Assembly (NCBI RefSeq): GCF_032854445.1
Contig: NC_088297.1
Span: forward strand, 16,253,127 to 16,317,126
Direction: 5' to 3'
Origin: Liolophura sinensis
Taxonomy: Eukaryota; Mollusca; Polyplacophora; Chitonida; Chitonidae
Length of the DNA stretch: 64,000 bases
Position numbers and translations under genes: made by a program. The notes under the pieces were generated by a model. It was not told the origin of the DNA. It searched no databases and saw nothing but the letters and a program-made list of their open reading frames with translations. This document shows positions 20,714-31,345 of this stretch, piece after piece; positions within the stretch are counted from its first letter, which is position 1; every line of letters starts with the position of its first letter.

Positions 20714-23480
20714 ATGAAGCACCATCAAAAGGCCAGAGCACTTTGGGAGGAGTTTGAGGCGCTCCTAGGTGTGCGGCCCAATGTGAAGAACAAAGGCGAC
20801 GACTGCCTCCGATGGGCACTCCGGTCTGCCTTATTTCCAGCCGCCAGAAACCCTCAGAGACCAACAAAGTATCCCACCGAAGATGGTCTTGACTTTGGTG
20901 GGATCGACGCCCTCACGCCCATCTCTTAGATCCCTAAAGTGGAGGAAAATAACAACCTCGGCAAACAACAACAACGTCTCATCAAGCAGCCCGGTGACAC
21001 GTCCTGAATCAATCTGCTGCTGATTGAGAAGGCAGGCAAATTCCATTATACGTGGATAAAAGATCTCGATCGTCTCCTGTTCCAAGAAAGTAAGGCACGA
21101 AATCGCAAACACTTCTGTGAGCAGTGTCTACATGGTTACACAAGGGAGGATCTGCTCGAGGCGCATAAGCAGAAATGCCGAGGGATTGGCCAGACGGCGG
21201 TGAGGGTGGAACCACCACAAAGAGCTACAGGCTCCGTTCATCATATATGCCGACTTCGAGGCTCTGACCAAAAAGGTTGAAGGCCCGCCTCCCAGCCCTA
21301 CAGAGAGCAACACTCAAAAGACTCAACACCACGAGCCCAGTAGTTACTGGTATGTTGTGGTGCGTTGCGACGGCCACACAAAACGCCCCGTGGAATAAAG
21401 AGGCCCTAACGCGACGGAACACTTCTTCAGAGCTCTTCGGCAGGAAGAGTGGGAAATCCAAAATGTTCTAGCTAACCCTATAGCCATGAGGATGACTCCC
21501 CAGGACTGGCAGGCCCACAACAACGCCACAACCTGTCACGTGCGTGAGAAGCCTCTAGGCGCCGATTCTGTGCGCGATCACGGCCATATCACTGGCAAGT
21601 ACAGAGGCGCGGCCCATAACGTGTGAAACCTCAAGTTTCGGCTGGGTCCCAAGACAGCCATACCAGTAGTCTTCCACAACCTACGGGGCTACGACGGGCA
21701 CCTCCTGATGCAAGCCATAAGTAAGGTGGAGGGCCGCATCTCCTGCATCCCCCAACAACACGGAAAAGTACATCTCCTTCTCGCTGGGGCAGCTCCGCTT
21801 CATCGACAGCGTTCAATTCTTACTGGCTTCCCTTGACAATCTGGTAGAGGCCAACAAACCTGAGGCTTTCCACATCACAGCCCGGTATGAGCCTGCCGAA
21901 GAAAAACGCAAGCTATTCATGCGTAGGGGTGTCTACCCCTATGAGTATATGGACTCCTGGGAGCGCTTCGACGAGTTCAGCCTCCCACCTAAATAGGCTT
22001 TCTACGGTAAGCTCAAAGTCTCAGGCATTAGAGATGAGGACTACATCCACGCTCAATAGGTATGGAAGGTATTTGACTGCACCAATCTGGGAGACTACAC
22101 AGACTTGAGAAGGGGTGGCGAGGAGGAATCTCGATGGTAAGTAAGCGATACGCCAAAGCCAATAATCCGCATGTGGAGGGATACAACCCCGAAAGTCCAA
22201 ACAGCAACATCCAATACCTAGACGCCAATAATCTATATGGCTGGGCTATGAGTCAGTTTCTTCCGACGGTCGGCTTTCAGTGGGAAGGTGACGCGCAGCG
22301 TCTCGGTGAAACAATTGCTACCCACCCCCACGACAGTCCTACTGGTTACATCCTCGAGGGCGACCTAGAGTATCCGGCCGACCTACATAACGCACATAAC
22401 GGCTACCCATTAGCCCCGGAGCATCTGGTTGTCCAGAAGGAGTGGATGTCAGACTATCAGCACGGCCTTCTCGGCAAGAAAGCGCCTACCGAGGTCGAAA
22501 AGCTGGTCCCCAACCTCCGCAACAAGGAACGGTACGTCCTGCACTACCGGAACCTACAGCTGTATCTATCTCTGGGAATGCGCCTGACAAAGGTTCACTG
22601 GGCCCTGAGATTCGCCCAGAGCCCTTGGATGGAACCCTATATCAGAATGAACATCGAGCTCCGAAAAACAGCCGCGAATAAATTCGAGAAGGACCTGTAC
22701 AAGCTAATTAACAACTCGGTCTTCTTAAAAACTATGGAGAACCTCCGGAAGCGTGTGGATGTCAAGGTGGTGCACTCTGGAGAAGACGACAAGATCCGAC
22801 GCTTGATAGCCAGCCCGAGCTTAGCACGGGCAAATATATTTGATGATAACCTCGCAGCGCTTCAGATGCACAAGACCCGTCCAGTCCTAAACCGACCTAT
22901 CTACGTGGGCATGAGCATTCTAGATCTCTCCAAGCACCTGATGTACGACTTCTACTACAACCACATGAAGGCCCAGTACGGAGAGTGCTGCCAGCTCCTC
23001 TACACTGTCACGGATAGCCTGCTACTCGAGATTCAGACTGAGGATCTTTATAGGGATATGGCTGAGAATGCAAACCTGTACGACCCCTCAGATTACCCAC
23101 AAGACCACCCCCTGCACAGGGTAGCAAATATGAAGGTCTTGGGGAAAATGAAGGACGAGTGCGCAGGGCGGCCGATCGCAGAATACATTGGTGTGCGTCC
23201 CAAGATGTACTCCATTCTGGAGGCAGGTGGAGCCAACATTAAGAAGGCCAAGGTCGTGAAAAAGGGAGTTGTGGAAAAGCGCATCCGCCATAAGCAGTAC
23301 AAAGAGGCCCTGTTCGAGAAGATCTTCCGACACGGTATGGACGTGCTGCGATCAGAGCGCTACCATATCTATGGGCAGCACCTGAATAAGGTCTCACTGT
23401 CCCCCTTCGAAAGTAAGCGCTGGATCGCCGAAGATGGTGTCCACACCTTGGCTTATGGCCATAGAGTGGCTCCTCCTTGA
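20714..23480 (+). pseudogene. polB: Polinton family-B DNA polymerase (element 2; catalytic Asp lost)
   Basis: Starts ATG 20714 (MKHHQKARALWEEFEAL). Close to 200 codons are then missing: GVRPN joins NKGDDCLRWALRSALFPAA. The HNH-like insert is present but damaged (CHVREKPLGADSVRDHGH, then TGA at 21624). Further in-frame stops lie near 21993 and 22057, and the Exo III region is deleted at about 22105. From 22134 to 23480 a 448-codon frame is open, with motif A (YLDANNLYGWAM), motif B (LINNSVFLKTME) and a changed motif C reading YTVTDS where elements 1 and 3 have YTDTDS. Loss of this metal-binding Asp would abolish synthesis even if the frame were intact. Confidence 0.8.
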
Positions 23481-23526
23481 TGGCGCCCGCAGGATGGGCT
23501 GGAATGGACATCCTCTTTGAGGAATG

Positions 23527-24636
23527 CCGTAGAACCCCATCCGGGGGAAGCTGAGTATCGGGAGACACTATAAGCAACACTTCACGAGCGAATCCCCGTC
23601 GCGGGCCATCCGACGTATCGTCTAGATAGTACAGCACAGGCTCATTAGGCTTTGTGACAGAGCGCCCCAGCCGATATATCTCAAGAGACCAGACAGGATC
23701 AGTCGCGCGACGGCAACCGCCCTCCAGCTCTCCAGTCTGATAGAGATAACAAAGGCCAACACCCTCGGGGATCTTCCACTCACTAAGCCCAACAGGACGA
23801 CTTGGAACCGTCGAGGAAGGCTTATGGGGCATCCCTTTTGCCTTGATGGCGTCTTTTGGCTTTTTACCGATCAGTCTCGTCTCGTTATTCAGAGCGGCCA
23901 CAACATAGGGCAACCGAGCCACCCATTCAGTAGACCGGTGTTCGGGAGGGAGGCGCATCTCCTGGGCTTACCGATGTCCAAGGAGTACGGTTGAAACGCT
24001 CCACTATGCTTTGGTCTCGGTGGATATCCATGCGGCCTTGGCGGACTGTGACATCGTGTTTGGCCAGCAGTTGGCTCACCGCACCCATGAACTCACGCCC
24101 AGTATCAACGTGGAGAAGCTTCAGCCATCTCAGGAGTCCCCGCTATTAAATGCAAGAGAGAGCATCATCGACTTCTTTGGAATCTTTAGTAGCCAGAGGT
24201 TCTGCCTCCTTGTAGAGAGAAGCGACATCAACAACTGTCAGCGTGTACTTATACAGCTTCCCGTCTTGCCGATCATGTGGTAGAAATAGAAGATCAGCTT
24301 GGTGGATGTCATTCGGCGTGGAAACATCGAACATAGGCCTCGCTATTTTTCGGGGATGGGGCAGGTATGTCTGCAAGATAGCCTGCTTTTTCAGCCAGGC
24401 CCAGACCACATCTTCGGAGACATTAGCCGCAGTGGCAAGTTTCTGGATGGCTGCGAGACCCTTCCAGTACCCACGAGGGCTCTAGTAGATATTTGCCAGG
24501 CAAGCAGACACCTTACTAGCCATGTCATGAAGGTATTCTAGCAGCCCTCTAACAGATTTTCGACGAAAAAGATGTTAATCATCGCGGCGTGTTTGAGTGC
24601 GAAGAACCACCTCACTACTGAGATCGTGCCTGCCAT
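23527..24636 (-). pseudogene. Polinton rve-family integrase (element 2, main copy)
   Basis: Runs leftward from the ATG complement at 24636. Pieces: a disrupted N-terminus, then STPNDIHQADLLFLPHD (first catalytic Asp), YTLTVVDVASLYKEAEP (second Asp), and DIHRDQSIVERFNRT (Glu), followed by a deletion around 23965-23990 and MRLPPEHRSTEWVARLPYVV. The C-terminal domain (GVGLCYLYQTGELEGG, PVWSLEIYRLGRS, PVLYYLDDTSDGP) follows. The stop codon is lost, so the last frame runs on antisense to the polymerase 3' end. A second, separate integrase fragment is at about 26790-27410. Confidence 0.74.
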
Positions 24637-25128
24637 ACAGCGAGGAGCTCGATGGCGACTCCGGCACAGTCAGTTCGGATTTCTTGGTGAGTTTTGCGAT
24701 TCCGTAACTCACAACCCCAACCACACACATTCCAAGGATGACGAAGGTTATCTCGCGGTGTTTTTGGTCTTCACTAGGCACATAGAAATCGGAGAGCTGT
24801 GGCTCTGAGCCCAGCAGCGCGTCGCGTGCATCGCGTGTAGGAGTTTTGCCCGTGACCCTAGAATACTCGCGAATTGCAGCGTCGACATCCGGGAACGTTT
24901 GAACAGCGTGGCCCTGGTGGCGGAGTTCATCGTTGAGCCAGTCCAAGCGCTCAGTGCGCTTTCAGGCCCATTTTTCCTGGGCGGCTTAGAGCTGCTCTAC
25001 AGCGCGGTCAGGACACTGTGCTCTTCGTCGACACCGGAACTCCTCAGCATCTAAAACATATAGCTGCTCCCACTGAAGGCCAAAGCGTTTACGAGGGCGC
25101 CGCCCATCATCATTGCCATGGAGGCCAT
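24575..25128 (-). pseudogene. Polinton gene K (element 2, stop codon lost)
   Basis: Start at 25128 (MASMAMMMGGALVNALAF reading on the minus strand), frameshifted near 24970-25040. An open portion from 24946 contains DWLNDELRHQGHAVQTF, REYSRVTGKTPTRDARDALL, PQLSDFYVPSEDQKHREI and a hydrophobic anchor TFVILGMCVVGVVSYGIAKL. The native TAA has become AAA, adding ~30 residues. Length and end-membrane layout match the intact element 3 copy (45022-45471). Confidence 0.6.
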
Positions 25129-25130
25129 TA

Positions 25131-25877
25131 CTACTGGATTATATTGGGAGGAAGGAGCCCTTGTTTAATTAGCAGTTCCTTCGAAAACACGGCCAGGCCT
25201 ACATCTGCAATGACCATGCTGACGTCACAGGGTGTTAAGTCCAGCTTCGGGAGGGCTCCTTTCAGGAACATCTGGCCGAGACGAGCGTACCCAGTAGCCA
25301 GGAGCCAGTCCTCATTTTTAAGAGAGCAGTTGTGTTTAAATGAGCAGTGCTCAGCAGTGGTCAACACCATGGTTAACGGAGCTAAGTGTTTACCGTAGCA
25401 GTAGTTCGTCCAGCAGCTAGCACTGCTAATCGCCTGTTCAACAAATGGGTCGGTGGCCAGCTGTGCCATGAGTATTGGTCAATTCTCGGGTGGGATAGGT
25501 AGGAGCCAGCTGGCCGCCCTTACATATGATCTCAAGAACATACCTCCGAGACCGTTAACCATCTACGCACCGAGCTTAGCCTTGTACCTGGAGTATAACC
25601 TTTCAACGTCCTCGTGGCTCATGGCGTCGATCTCAGCAGCCGTTACGTCTTTTCCCAGATATCGCTTGGCCTTCCCACCCACCGCAAGTGCCACCAGCCT
25701 ATCCCTGTGCTACCGTGCATCATCTTGTTGGCTGAGGCCGGACTGTTGGCTGGGGCCGGGCTGCTGCCGTGCATCATCTTGTTCCTGAGGCGGCTGTTGG
25801 CTAGGGCTGGGCTGTTGGCTTCGGCCGGGCTCCTCCTCTCCACCCTGAATCTTGTCTATAAGCTCGTCGGTATCCAT
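25131..25877 (-). pseudogene. Polinton genes H and J joined by loss of gene I (element 2)
   Basis: Starts at 25877 (MDTDELIDKIQGGEEE). A Gln/Ser/Pro-rich repeat stretch (two PSQQ-type expansions) is followed by the DVERLYSRYKAKLGA region with stops, then an open part from 25469. That part holds TDPFVEQAISSASCW and HLAPLTMVLTTAEHC, directly followed by gene J sequence (LLATGYARLGQMFLKGALP, MVIADVGLAVFSKELLI, GLLPPNII). The gene I region is deleted between them. It ends two bases before gene K starts. Both parts are hydrophobic. Confidence 0.58.
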
Positions 25878-25903
25878 GCTTCATTGGAAATCGGCGCCTA
25901 CGT

Positions 25904-26536
25904 CTAACATATAATCTTAGACGTGGCAGGCGTATCAGTCATTAGCAGGAGCTTAGAATGCGGATTGTTCTTGAGCTTCTGTCGAACCTCTGCCTTTTTG
26001 CTCTCGGCCTCAATGATGTGGTTCTCCTCCAGGCATTCGTTGAGCGAGTGCCGATCTTTGCAGTGGAATAAAGCCACCCACCTTGTCTGCTCGCGAAAGT
26101 CTTTCAGGACGGCGTTGTATTTCTGAGTGAGAACCCAGACGCTTTGCTTTGCATGACGGCCCGAGAAAGCCATGAATGACAGCATTTTTTCTTTCTTCTT
26201 TATCGCCTCTAATGCGCTACAATCATCGATGATGTATAGGGTGGGCTCCCCCTCGAACAATGTGTAAAAAGCTCTCAGGCAGTCGTTGAGCCGTTCTCCG
26301 GGGTCAAAACAATAGACCTCAGGGTCAAATAGTATCCATCGCCGTCGGTACGCCTCGTTATGCTTAAGAGTGGGGCACAGGATCACAATGTGATGAAAGA
26401 AACCGCGGAAAGGGCCCTTAAGCAGGTCCAGCACGAAGACTGTGCCACAGTTCGTCTGCCCACAAATAATCGCGCAGTGGGCGTCATCAATAAAGCGCGC
26501 TAATGAATCTATAGTTTTGGATGTACAGCTTTGCAT
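25904..26536 (-). CDS. Polinton packaging ATPase, open frame but P-loop Lys deleted (element 2)
   Basis: A 210-codon frame from 26536 to 25904, the only ATPase here open from end to end. The P-loop reads GQTNCGTVF: the essential Lys codon (AAA) is missing compared with GQTNCGKTVF in element 3. Walker B (TLYIIDDCSALEA), the FMAFSGRHAKQSVWVLTQKY block and the C-terminus (LLLMTDTPATSKII) are all present. The normal start (ATGGTAGATTCG) is changed. The frame now starts from an upstream ATG in MCP-related sequence. It probably cannot bind nucleotide productively. Confidence 0.7.
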   Translation of the reverse strand: MQSCTSKTIDSLARFIDDAHCAIICGQTNCGTVFVLDLLKGPFRGFFHHIVILCPTLKHNEAYRRRWILFDPEVYCFDPGERLNDCLRAFYTLFEGEPTLYIIDDCSALEAIKKKEKMLSFMAFSGRHAKQSVWVLTQKYNAVLKDFREQTRWVALFHCKDRHSLNECLEENHIIEAESKKAEVRQKLKNNPHSKLLLMTDTPATSKIIC

Positions 26537-27035
26537 CCATGATCACATAGAGATATACGTTCAACACGCCGGGAGCTTCTCTCTCTTTTGTCTCCTGTAG
26601 CGTAATCCCCTCGCTGGCGTTCAGAACGCGCCTCCCACTGCCATGCAGCTCGTCATCGTCACTTGGCCGAAGGTCAAGCCGGAAGGCGTGCTTGTGCGTC
26701 AAGAACTCTTCCAGGGAGACGTCTGCCAGGCCTTTCACGACCCTGGCCACCTCAGGGTCCCGCTTCCATAGGGGTGAGCTGGCGAAGAACTTTTTACGGA
26801 TCAGTCTCGTTGACTCGTTATTCAGATCGGCCACAACATAGGGCAGCCGAGCCACCCATTCAGTAGACCGATGTTCGGGAGGGAGGCGCATCTCCTGGGC
26901 GTACTTATGTCCAAAGAGCCGCTTAGCCAGAGTACGGTTGAAACGCTCCACTATGCCTTGGTCTCGGTGGATATCCACGCGGCCTTGGCGGACTGTGACA
27001 TCGTGTTTGGCCAGCAGTTGGCTCACTGCACCCAT
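26487..27035 (-). pseudogene. Chimeric frame: integrase core joined to capsid C-terminus (element 2)
   Basis: A continuous 182-codon frame. It starts MGAVSQLLAKHDVTVRQG with the integrase Glu region (DIHRDQGIVERFNRTL, LPYVVADLNNES). At about 26790 it switches without a stop (RLIRK to FFASSP) into the capsid protein C-terminus (FLTHKHAFRLDLRPSDDD, HGSGRRVLNASEGITL, VYLYVIMDAKLYIQN). It partners with the preceding chimera at 27120-27734: together they are an integrase fragment sandwiched between two copies of the capsid C-terminal region. Confidence 0.72.
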
Positions 27036-27119
27036 GAACTCGCGCCCAGGGTCAACTTGGAGAAGCTTCAGCCATCTCAGGGGTCCCCGCTTGTAAATGC
27101 GAGAGAGAGCATCAGCGAC

Positions 27120-27734
27120 TTATTTTGAATCTTTAGTAGGCAGAGGTTCCGCCTCCTTGTAGCGAGAAGCAACATCAACAACTGTCAGCGCGTACTTATA
27201 CAGCTTCCGGCCTCGCCGATCATGTGGTAGAAATAGAAGATCGGCTTGGTGGATGTCATTCGGCGTGGAAACATCGAACGTAGGCCTCGGTATTTTTCGT
27301 TGATGGGGCAGGTATATCTGCCAGATAGCCTGCTTTTTCAGCCAGGCCCGGACCACATCTTCGGAGACTTTAGCCGCAGTGGCAAGTTTCTGGATGGCCG
27401 CGAAACCTATCCAGATGTACAGCTTTGCATCCATGATCACATATAGATATACCTTCAACATGCCGGGATCTTCTCTCTCTTTTGTCACCTGTATCGTAAT
27501 CCCCCTAAGCCGTAAGCTGGCGTTCAGAACGCACCTCCCACTGCCATGCAGCTCGTCATCGTCGCTTGGCCGAAGGTCAAGCCAGAAGGCGTGCTTGTGC
27601 GTCAAGAACTCTTCCAGGGAGTCGTCTGCCAGGCCTAAGTCTTTTATGACCCTGGCCACCTCAGGGTTCCGTTTCCGTAGGGGTGAGCTGGCGAAGAACT
27701 TCTGGACCTCGCCCCATTGCCGGTACACCCTCAT
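27120..27734 (-). pseudogene. Chimeric frame: capsid C-terminus joined to integrase N-terminal core (element 2)
   Basis: A continuous 204-codon frame. It begins MRVYRQWGEVQKFFASSP and runs through the capsid C-terminal strands (HKHAFWLDLRPSDDDELHG, VYLYVIMDAKLYI). At about 27410 it passes into integrase (GFAAIQKLATAAKVSEDVV, HQADLLFLPHDRRG, YALTVVDVASRYKEAEP), ending at a stop at 27120. The two catalytic Asp residues are here and the Glu lies in the next frame downstream. The N-terminal 60-70% of the capsid gene is gone. Confidence 0.72.
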
Positions 27735-27764
27735 GCCCTGGCTGTTCAGCTGAAGGGTGCTGCT

Positions 27765-27929
27765 GCGATTTAGTGTATTATTGGCAGTATCGTGTCCTGG
27801 CTACTGAACCTTCTCGGGAAAGCGGCTGGATGGCTGGCCGATAATGTCTGGGCTCTAGTCGTCGCAGTAGGTGGCCTAATGCTCGTGGCTGTTCGTAAGT
27901 ATTTAACGCATAGTCCACAGCAGCAGTAA
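27765..27929 (+). pseudogene. Remnant of Polinton gene E C-terminus (element 2)
   Basis: Only the last ~50 codons remain (IIGSIVSWLLNLLGKAAGWL, ADNVWALVVAVGGLMLVAVR, then KYLTHSPQQQ), ending in the overlap with gene D as in the other copies. The preceding ~2.5 kb (rest of E and N-terminal capsid) is deleted and joined at about 27740-27765 to capsid C-terminal sequence. Confidence 0.7.
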
Positions 27930-29095
27930 GCCAATACCAACCCCAGCGACGACGATGGCTGTCTTCTCCACATCGTGATTCTTTTGGTTTGGAAATAGGG
28001 GTTGTTTGCCTCCGGCGGCTGCAACATGCTGAACCCGCGCGGTGGGTGGTGGGACGCTTTCTTGTGGCTCAACCATCCCGTGGGAAGGTTCGTGCTTGTG
28101 CAAAGTGGGCGGCACTTTAGCGTTCACACCCTCATTGGCGCCTAGCTTCTCATCCTCTGTGGCCAGGACGATTTTGTTGTTGTAGTTCGCCACATGGCCG
28201 ATGTGCAGAAGCATGTCTCTGGGGGCCATATATAGGCCTATGCCATACACAAAGTCTACAGAGCTCCCGGCATACTGTAGCACGTCCTGGTAGCGTTAGA
28301 TTGCAGACGGAAGGTTGATCGGAGAGGAAATAGCGTCTTCAACGTTCGCGGCAAACTGTTTTTGCGCATCGAAGGCTGTGCCCGTGCCTAGAATACGCGC
28401 CCTTGTTTGCGCTTGGGCGCCTAAAACAGCGTTCGGCAATGAACGACGCCCAAGCCTCCTCGGCGTCCTGCTGGACATTGTCAACGTGGAGCGCTGCAGG
28501 CTTTCTAGAGAACGACATCCTGCTCGGATCGAAGGTACTATTGCCAACGGGGCTGAACCCCTTCTCGTGACATAGTAATATTCTACTCCGATACCGTGAT
28601 TCACCCCCTGCGCCTCCAGTCTGTGTGCGCATCTTCGCGGAACTCCCTACAAATCCTCTCATAGGCGCTCTTGTCATAGGGGTTTTTGAATGTCGCCCAG
28701 ACTTTGTCTTGCGGCAGGGGGGTCTGGATCTCTTCCAAGATCCGCCTAACTGGGTAATACACATGGAACGTGTACAGGGCCCTTATTCGTTGATCAGGGG
28801 AGAGAAGATGGTCCTTTGCAGAGACACCACAGCCCGTGGTTGCGCACCAGACCGCGAAGTTCACTTGGTTCTGCCAGAATTGCATAGGATTGGTGTTCCA
28901 GGCCCGAACAATTTCATGGTCGGCTATCTTTGGCAGCCGATACTTGGCCAACACATCTGTGAACTGGACTGGAAAGGCCTTTTCATCGATGTAGATGTCA
29001 AATTGCGTGAGCTGCTCTGCATGGATTTGGATACTATGAAATGCCCTGGCGTTGTAAGTGGCCTCTCTATTGAATTTGTAATCCTCGCTGTTCAT
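27903..29095 (-). pseudogene. Polinton gene D, putative minor capsid protein (element 2)
   Basis: Starts ATG 29095 (MNSEDYKFNREATYN). The first 165 codons are open and include FDIYIDEKAFPVQFTDV, MQFWQNQVNFAVWC and YYPVRRILEEIQTPLPQDK. A one-base loss in a G-run near 28607 shifts frame. The middle (QDAEEAWASFI, TGTAFDAQKQFAANVEDAIS) and the 3' part from 28283 (QYAGSSVDFVYGIGLYM through the C-terminal membrane segment) are readable in other frames. Its 3' part has a Pro-rich repeat before the anchor. The start is 10 bases from the opposed gene C start. Confidence 0.62.
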
Positions 29096-29105
29096 CGTGG
29101 CTAAG

Positions 29106-29776
29106 ATGTTCATCATATTGACTGACATTCTAAATGGGGCACAGCACATGCTGCCTAATGCCCTTAACAACCTCGACGGCCGCCTTAAAACCGCCCTTTT
29201 TAACATTTTACCTGGCCTGGGTGAGTATCCTCTCCGGAGTGGGCTTCTTGCTTGAGGGCAAACGTGTTGAAGTGCTGACGGGCTACTACAATGTCTGTAC
29301 GCTGGACAAGGACATTCTTCGCCCGTATGGGGTTTCTCTGGGATTGAATGAAGCCACGGGCCGCTTAGTCCTTACACTCCCTAGAAATGCCTTCATAATA
29401 CTCCAAGAGCTTGCCCCCATCTTAGGGTTCTCCGACGGGATGACGCCCATGGGGGGGGGGGGGGGGGGGGGAGGCTGTGGAGGGTGAAAAGCTACCTAAC
29501 TTGGTCTCACACAAAGAAGTCTTCGTGCATTTAGATGAACTGAGCACCTCAGACAACGTGAGAATAACCTCAGATTTCGGTGGCAGTTCCACACTACTTA
29601 AAGCCATCGCCGTGACTGGTGAAGGGATAAACTGTGGGAAGACGGTTTCATTTCCCAACCCACAGTACAAAACCTTGCGCGCCAACTATATAACGCACTT
29701 GACTGTGGCACTTTTAGACAAAGACGGCAAGTATATGAATGTAGGGTACCTCAGTGCTACCCTAGAAATAAAATGA
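29106..29776 (+). pseudogene. Polinton gene C, LGF-motif protein (element 2, frameshifted, G21 tract)
   Basis: ATG at 29106 (MFIILTDILNGAQHML). A small deletion after NNLDGRLKTAL changes the frame exactly as in element 3. The middle (GVGFLLEGKRVEVLTGYYNV, LAPILGFSDGMTP) then runs into 21 consecutive G at 29451-29471, which shifts the frame again. The last third (FVHLDELSTSDNVRITSDFG, YITHLTVALLDKDGKYMNVG, ATLEIK) is open and its stop overlaps the B start (ATGA at 29773-29776). Confidence 0.62.
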
Positions 29777-30602
29777 GTATGGAGGACGCAACCGGCTCCA
29801 AGTCTGCATGCCTGTCCTTAAGCAACTTGGCAGATGTGTCGGAGTTTGAACTTCAAGGCCAGGAAGGTAAAATCTACGCCTTCCAGTTTCAAAGTGGTAA
29901 GTACAACCGCAAAAAGATTACCGGGGGGTGGGGCAAGCAAAACCTGCCACGTTTGCTTCCCTTGAAGATGTCTCATCCACTGCAGAGCAAGAGCGCAGGT
30001 CGCCGTCTGAGGTGAATGAAGAACAAAAACTCTCATTAATTCGCTTTTAGGACCGCTTTGTTCTTACCAGAGCTCGGGACACCGATTGGTTGATAGATGT
30101 GAAGGTGACCCCGATGTCGGTCCAGGCCACTATAGCCGATGTGAAAAAAGTTTTCATCTCCGGAACCTATTTCGTGTCGTACGTACCAACCGGCTGTTAT
30201 CTAGATTGGGACAGAAGAGGCCGCTTCGTACTAATGTCGGGGCAGGGAGAGCCCGTGCGTCTTAGCGCTCAAACCGATTTTAAGGCCGCACTACTACTAA
30301 ACCCTGGATCTATACTTATCTTCGACCTCATACTTAGCGCGGGCAGTTGCCGTTGCACTTTGATTACTGGGTTGAAAATAAGGTGGCCTGCAGAGCACGA
30401 TACAAAGGATCTCAGACTTATGATCAAATTACATGCCCAGGGCGACCCAGTCATCCGGAGGTCTCTCGAGGATATACGAGTCGTCACAGGGGGTGTTTTA
30501 AATCTCGATGCAATCTATTTGGAGTGCGGCATAGGCCTTCGCTGCTTTCATTTTAGTAGTCCCGATGACAATTTAGAGCTAACTGATGTTATTGATTCGT
30601 AG
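29773..30602 (+). pseudogene. Polinton gene B, probable structural protein (element 2)
   Basis: ATG 29773 (MSMEDATGSKSACLSLSN), LADVSEFELQGQEGKIYAF, a frameshift near 29925, an in-frame TAG at about 30048, then 30090-30602 open: IDVKVTPMSVQATIADVKKV, CYLDWDRRGRFVLMSG, FKAALLLNPGSILIFDLIL, RRSLEDIRVVTGGVLNLDA, ending LELTDVIDS. The C-terminal 170 residues are the best-preserved version in the window together with 36671-37195. Confidence 0.6.
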
Positions 30603-30611
30603 GACGGACAA

Positions 30612-31309
30612 TATGGGGCGACTGTACAAGACGATCACGGATGAAGACTCCTTGCCGACGACTACGGATGACCACCCCTTGGCCCCGACCGCGCCAACGA
30701 TTATGGTTGAAAACCCCTTGGCCCTGACCGCGCCGCTGGAGGGCGTGGCGTACGCCCATCGCCTGCAGTATATCAGCGAAATACAGAGGCAGCTTGAATC
30801 TGAGCGAGATCTCCCCCGGGCCTTGTACAAAAAGTACCGGCATGGTGTCTTGGCCACCGAAGCCCTTGATTCAGCCATTCTCACGGCCGGTTTGGGCCTA
30901 GGGGTTGCTGGCGTGGGGCTACTCACAACGATAATTGCAACCCCTTCTGTCTTGGGCATGGAAGTTGTGGCCCTAGCTTGCAGTGTCTTAAATGTCGCAG
31001 GAAAATTCGTTAGCCGCCGACTTCACGCAAAGGCCAAGAAACAACGATATACGGCTGTTGGCTGAGGCCAAACTTAACAGCATCCGTGTGCAGGTATCTA
31101 CGGCATTATCTGATGGTGTTATTTTAGACGTATAGTTCAAGCAAATCGTTCAGGAGCTCAAGAACTACTCTGATCTGAAGCAGGAGATACGCGCTAAGTC
31201 TCGTAAGACATTCAACGCCGTAGAGATCGATGAAAGCACGAAAAACCAGATTATAGATCGCGGCCGAAAACTAGCTCGGCAAGAGCTGAAAAACGCTCTT
31301 TCCGAATGA
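30612..31309 (+). pseudogene. Polinton gene P, double-membrane-segment protein (element 2)
   Basis: ATG 30612 (MGRLYKTITDEDS), ten bases after gene B stops. A duplicated Pro/Ala unit (NPLALTAP) precedes the helical EIQRQLESERDLPRALYKK, then the hydrophobic pair (GLGLGVAGVGLLTTIIATP, VLGMEVVALACSVLNVAGKF) and basic RRLHAKAKK. A small deletion at about 31045 shifts frame, and an in-frame TAG lies near 31132. The C-terminus (RQELKNALSE) ends at 31307-31309. Confidence 0.6.
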
Positions 31310-31311
31310 TG

Positions 31312-31345
31312 TTCTGGGGAGGTGCCCAGGGGGACTTGTTTGGAA
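31312..31345 (-). repeat. Remnant of a terminal-repeat module inside element 2
   Basis: Right after gene P ends, gttctggggaggtgcccagg is close to the terminal module (gttctggggagggccccagg). Polinton sequence stops here and unrelated DNA starts, so a terminal-repeat-like fragment marks the junction where gene A has been lost. Confidence 0.55.
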
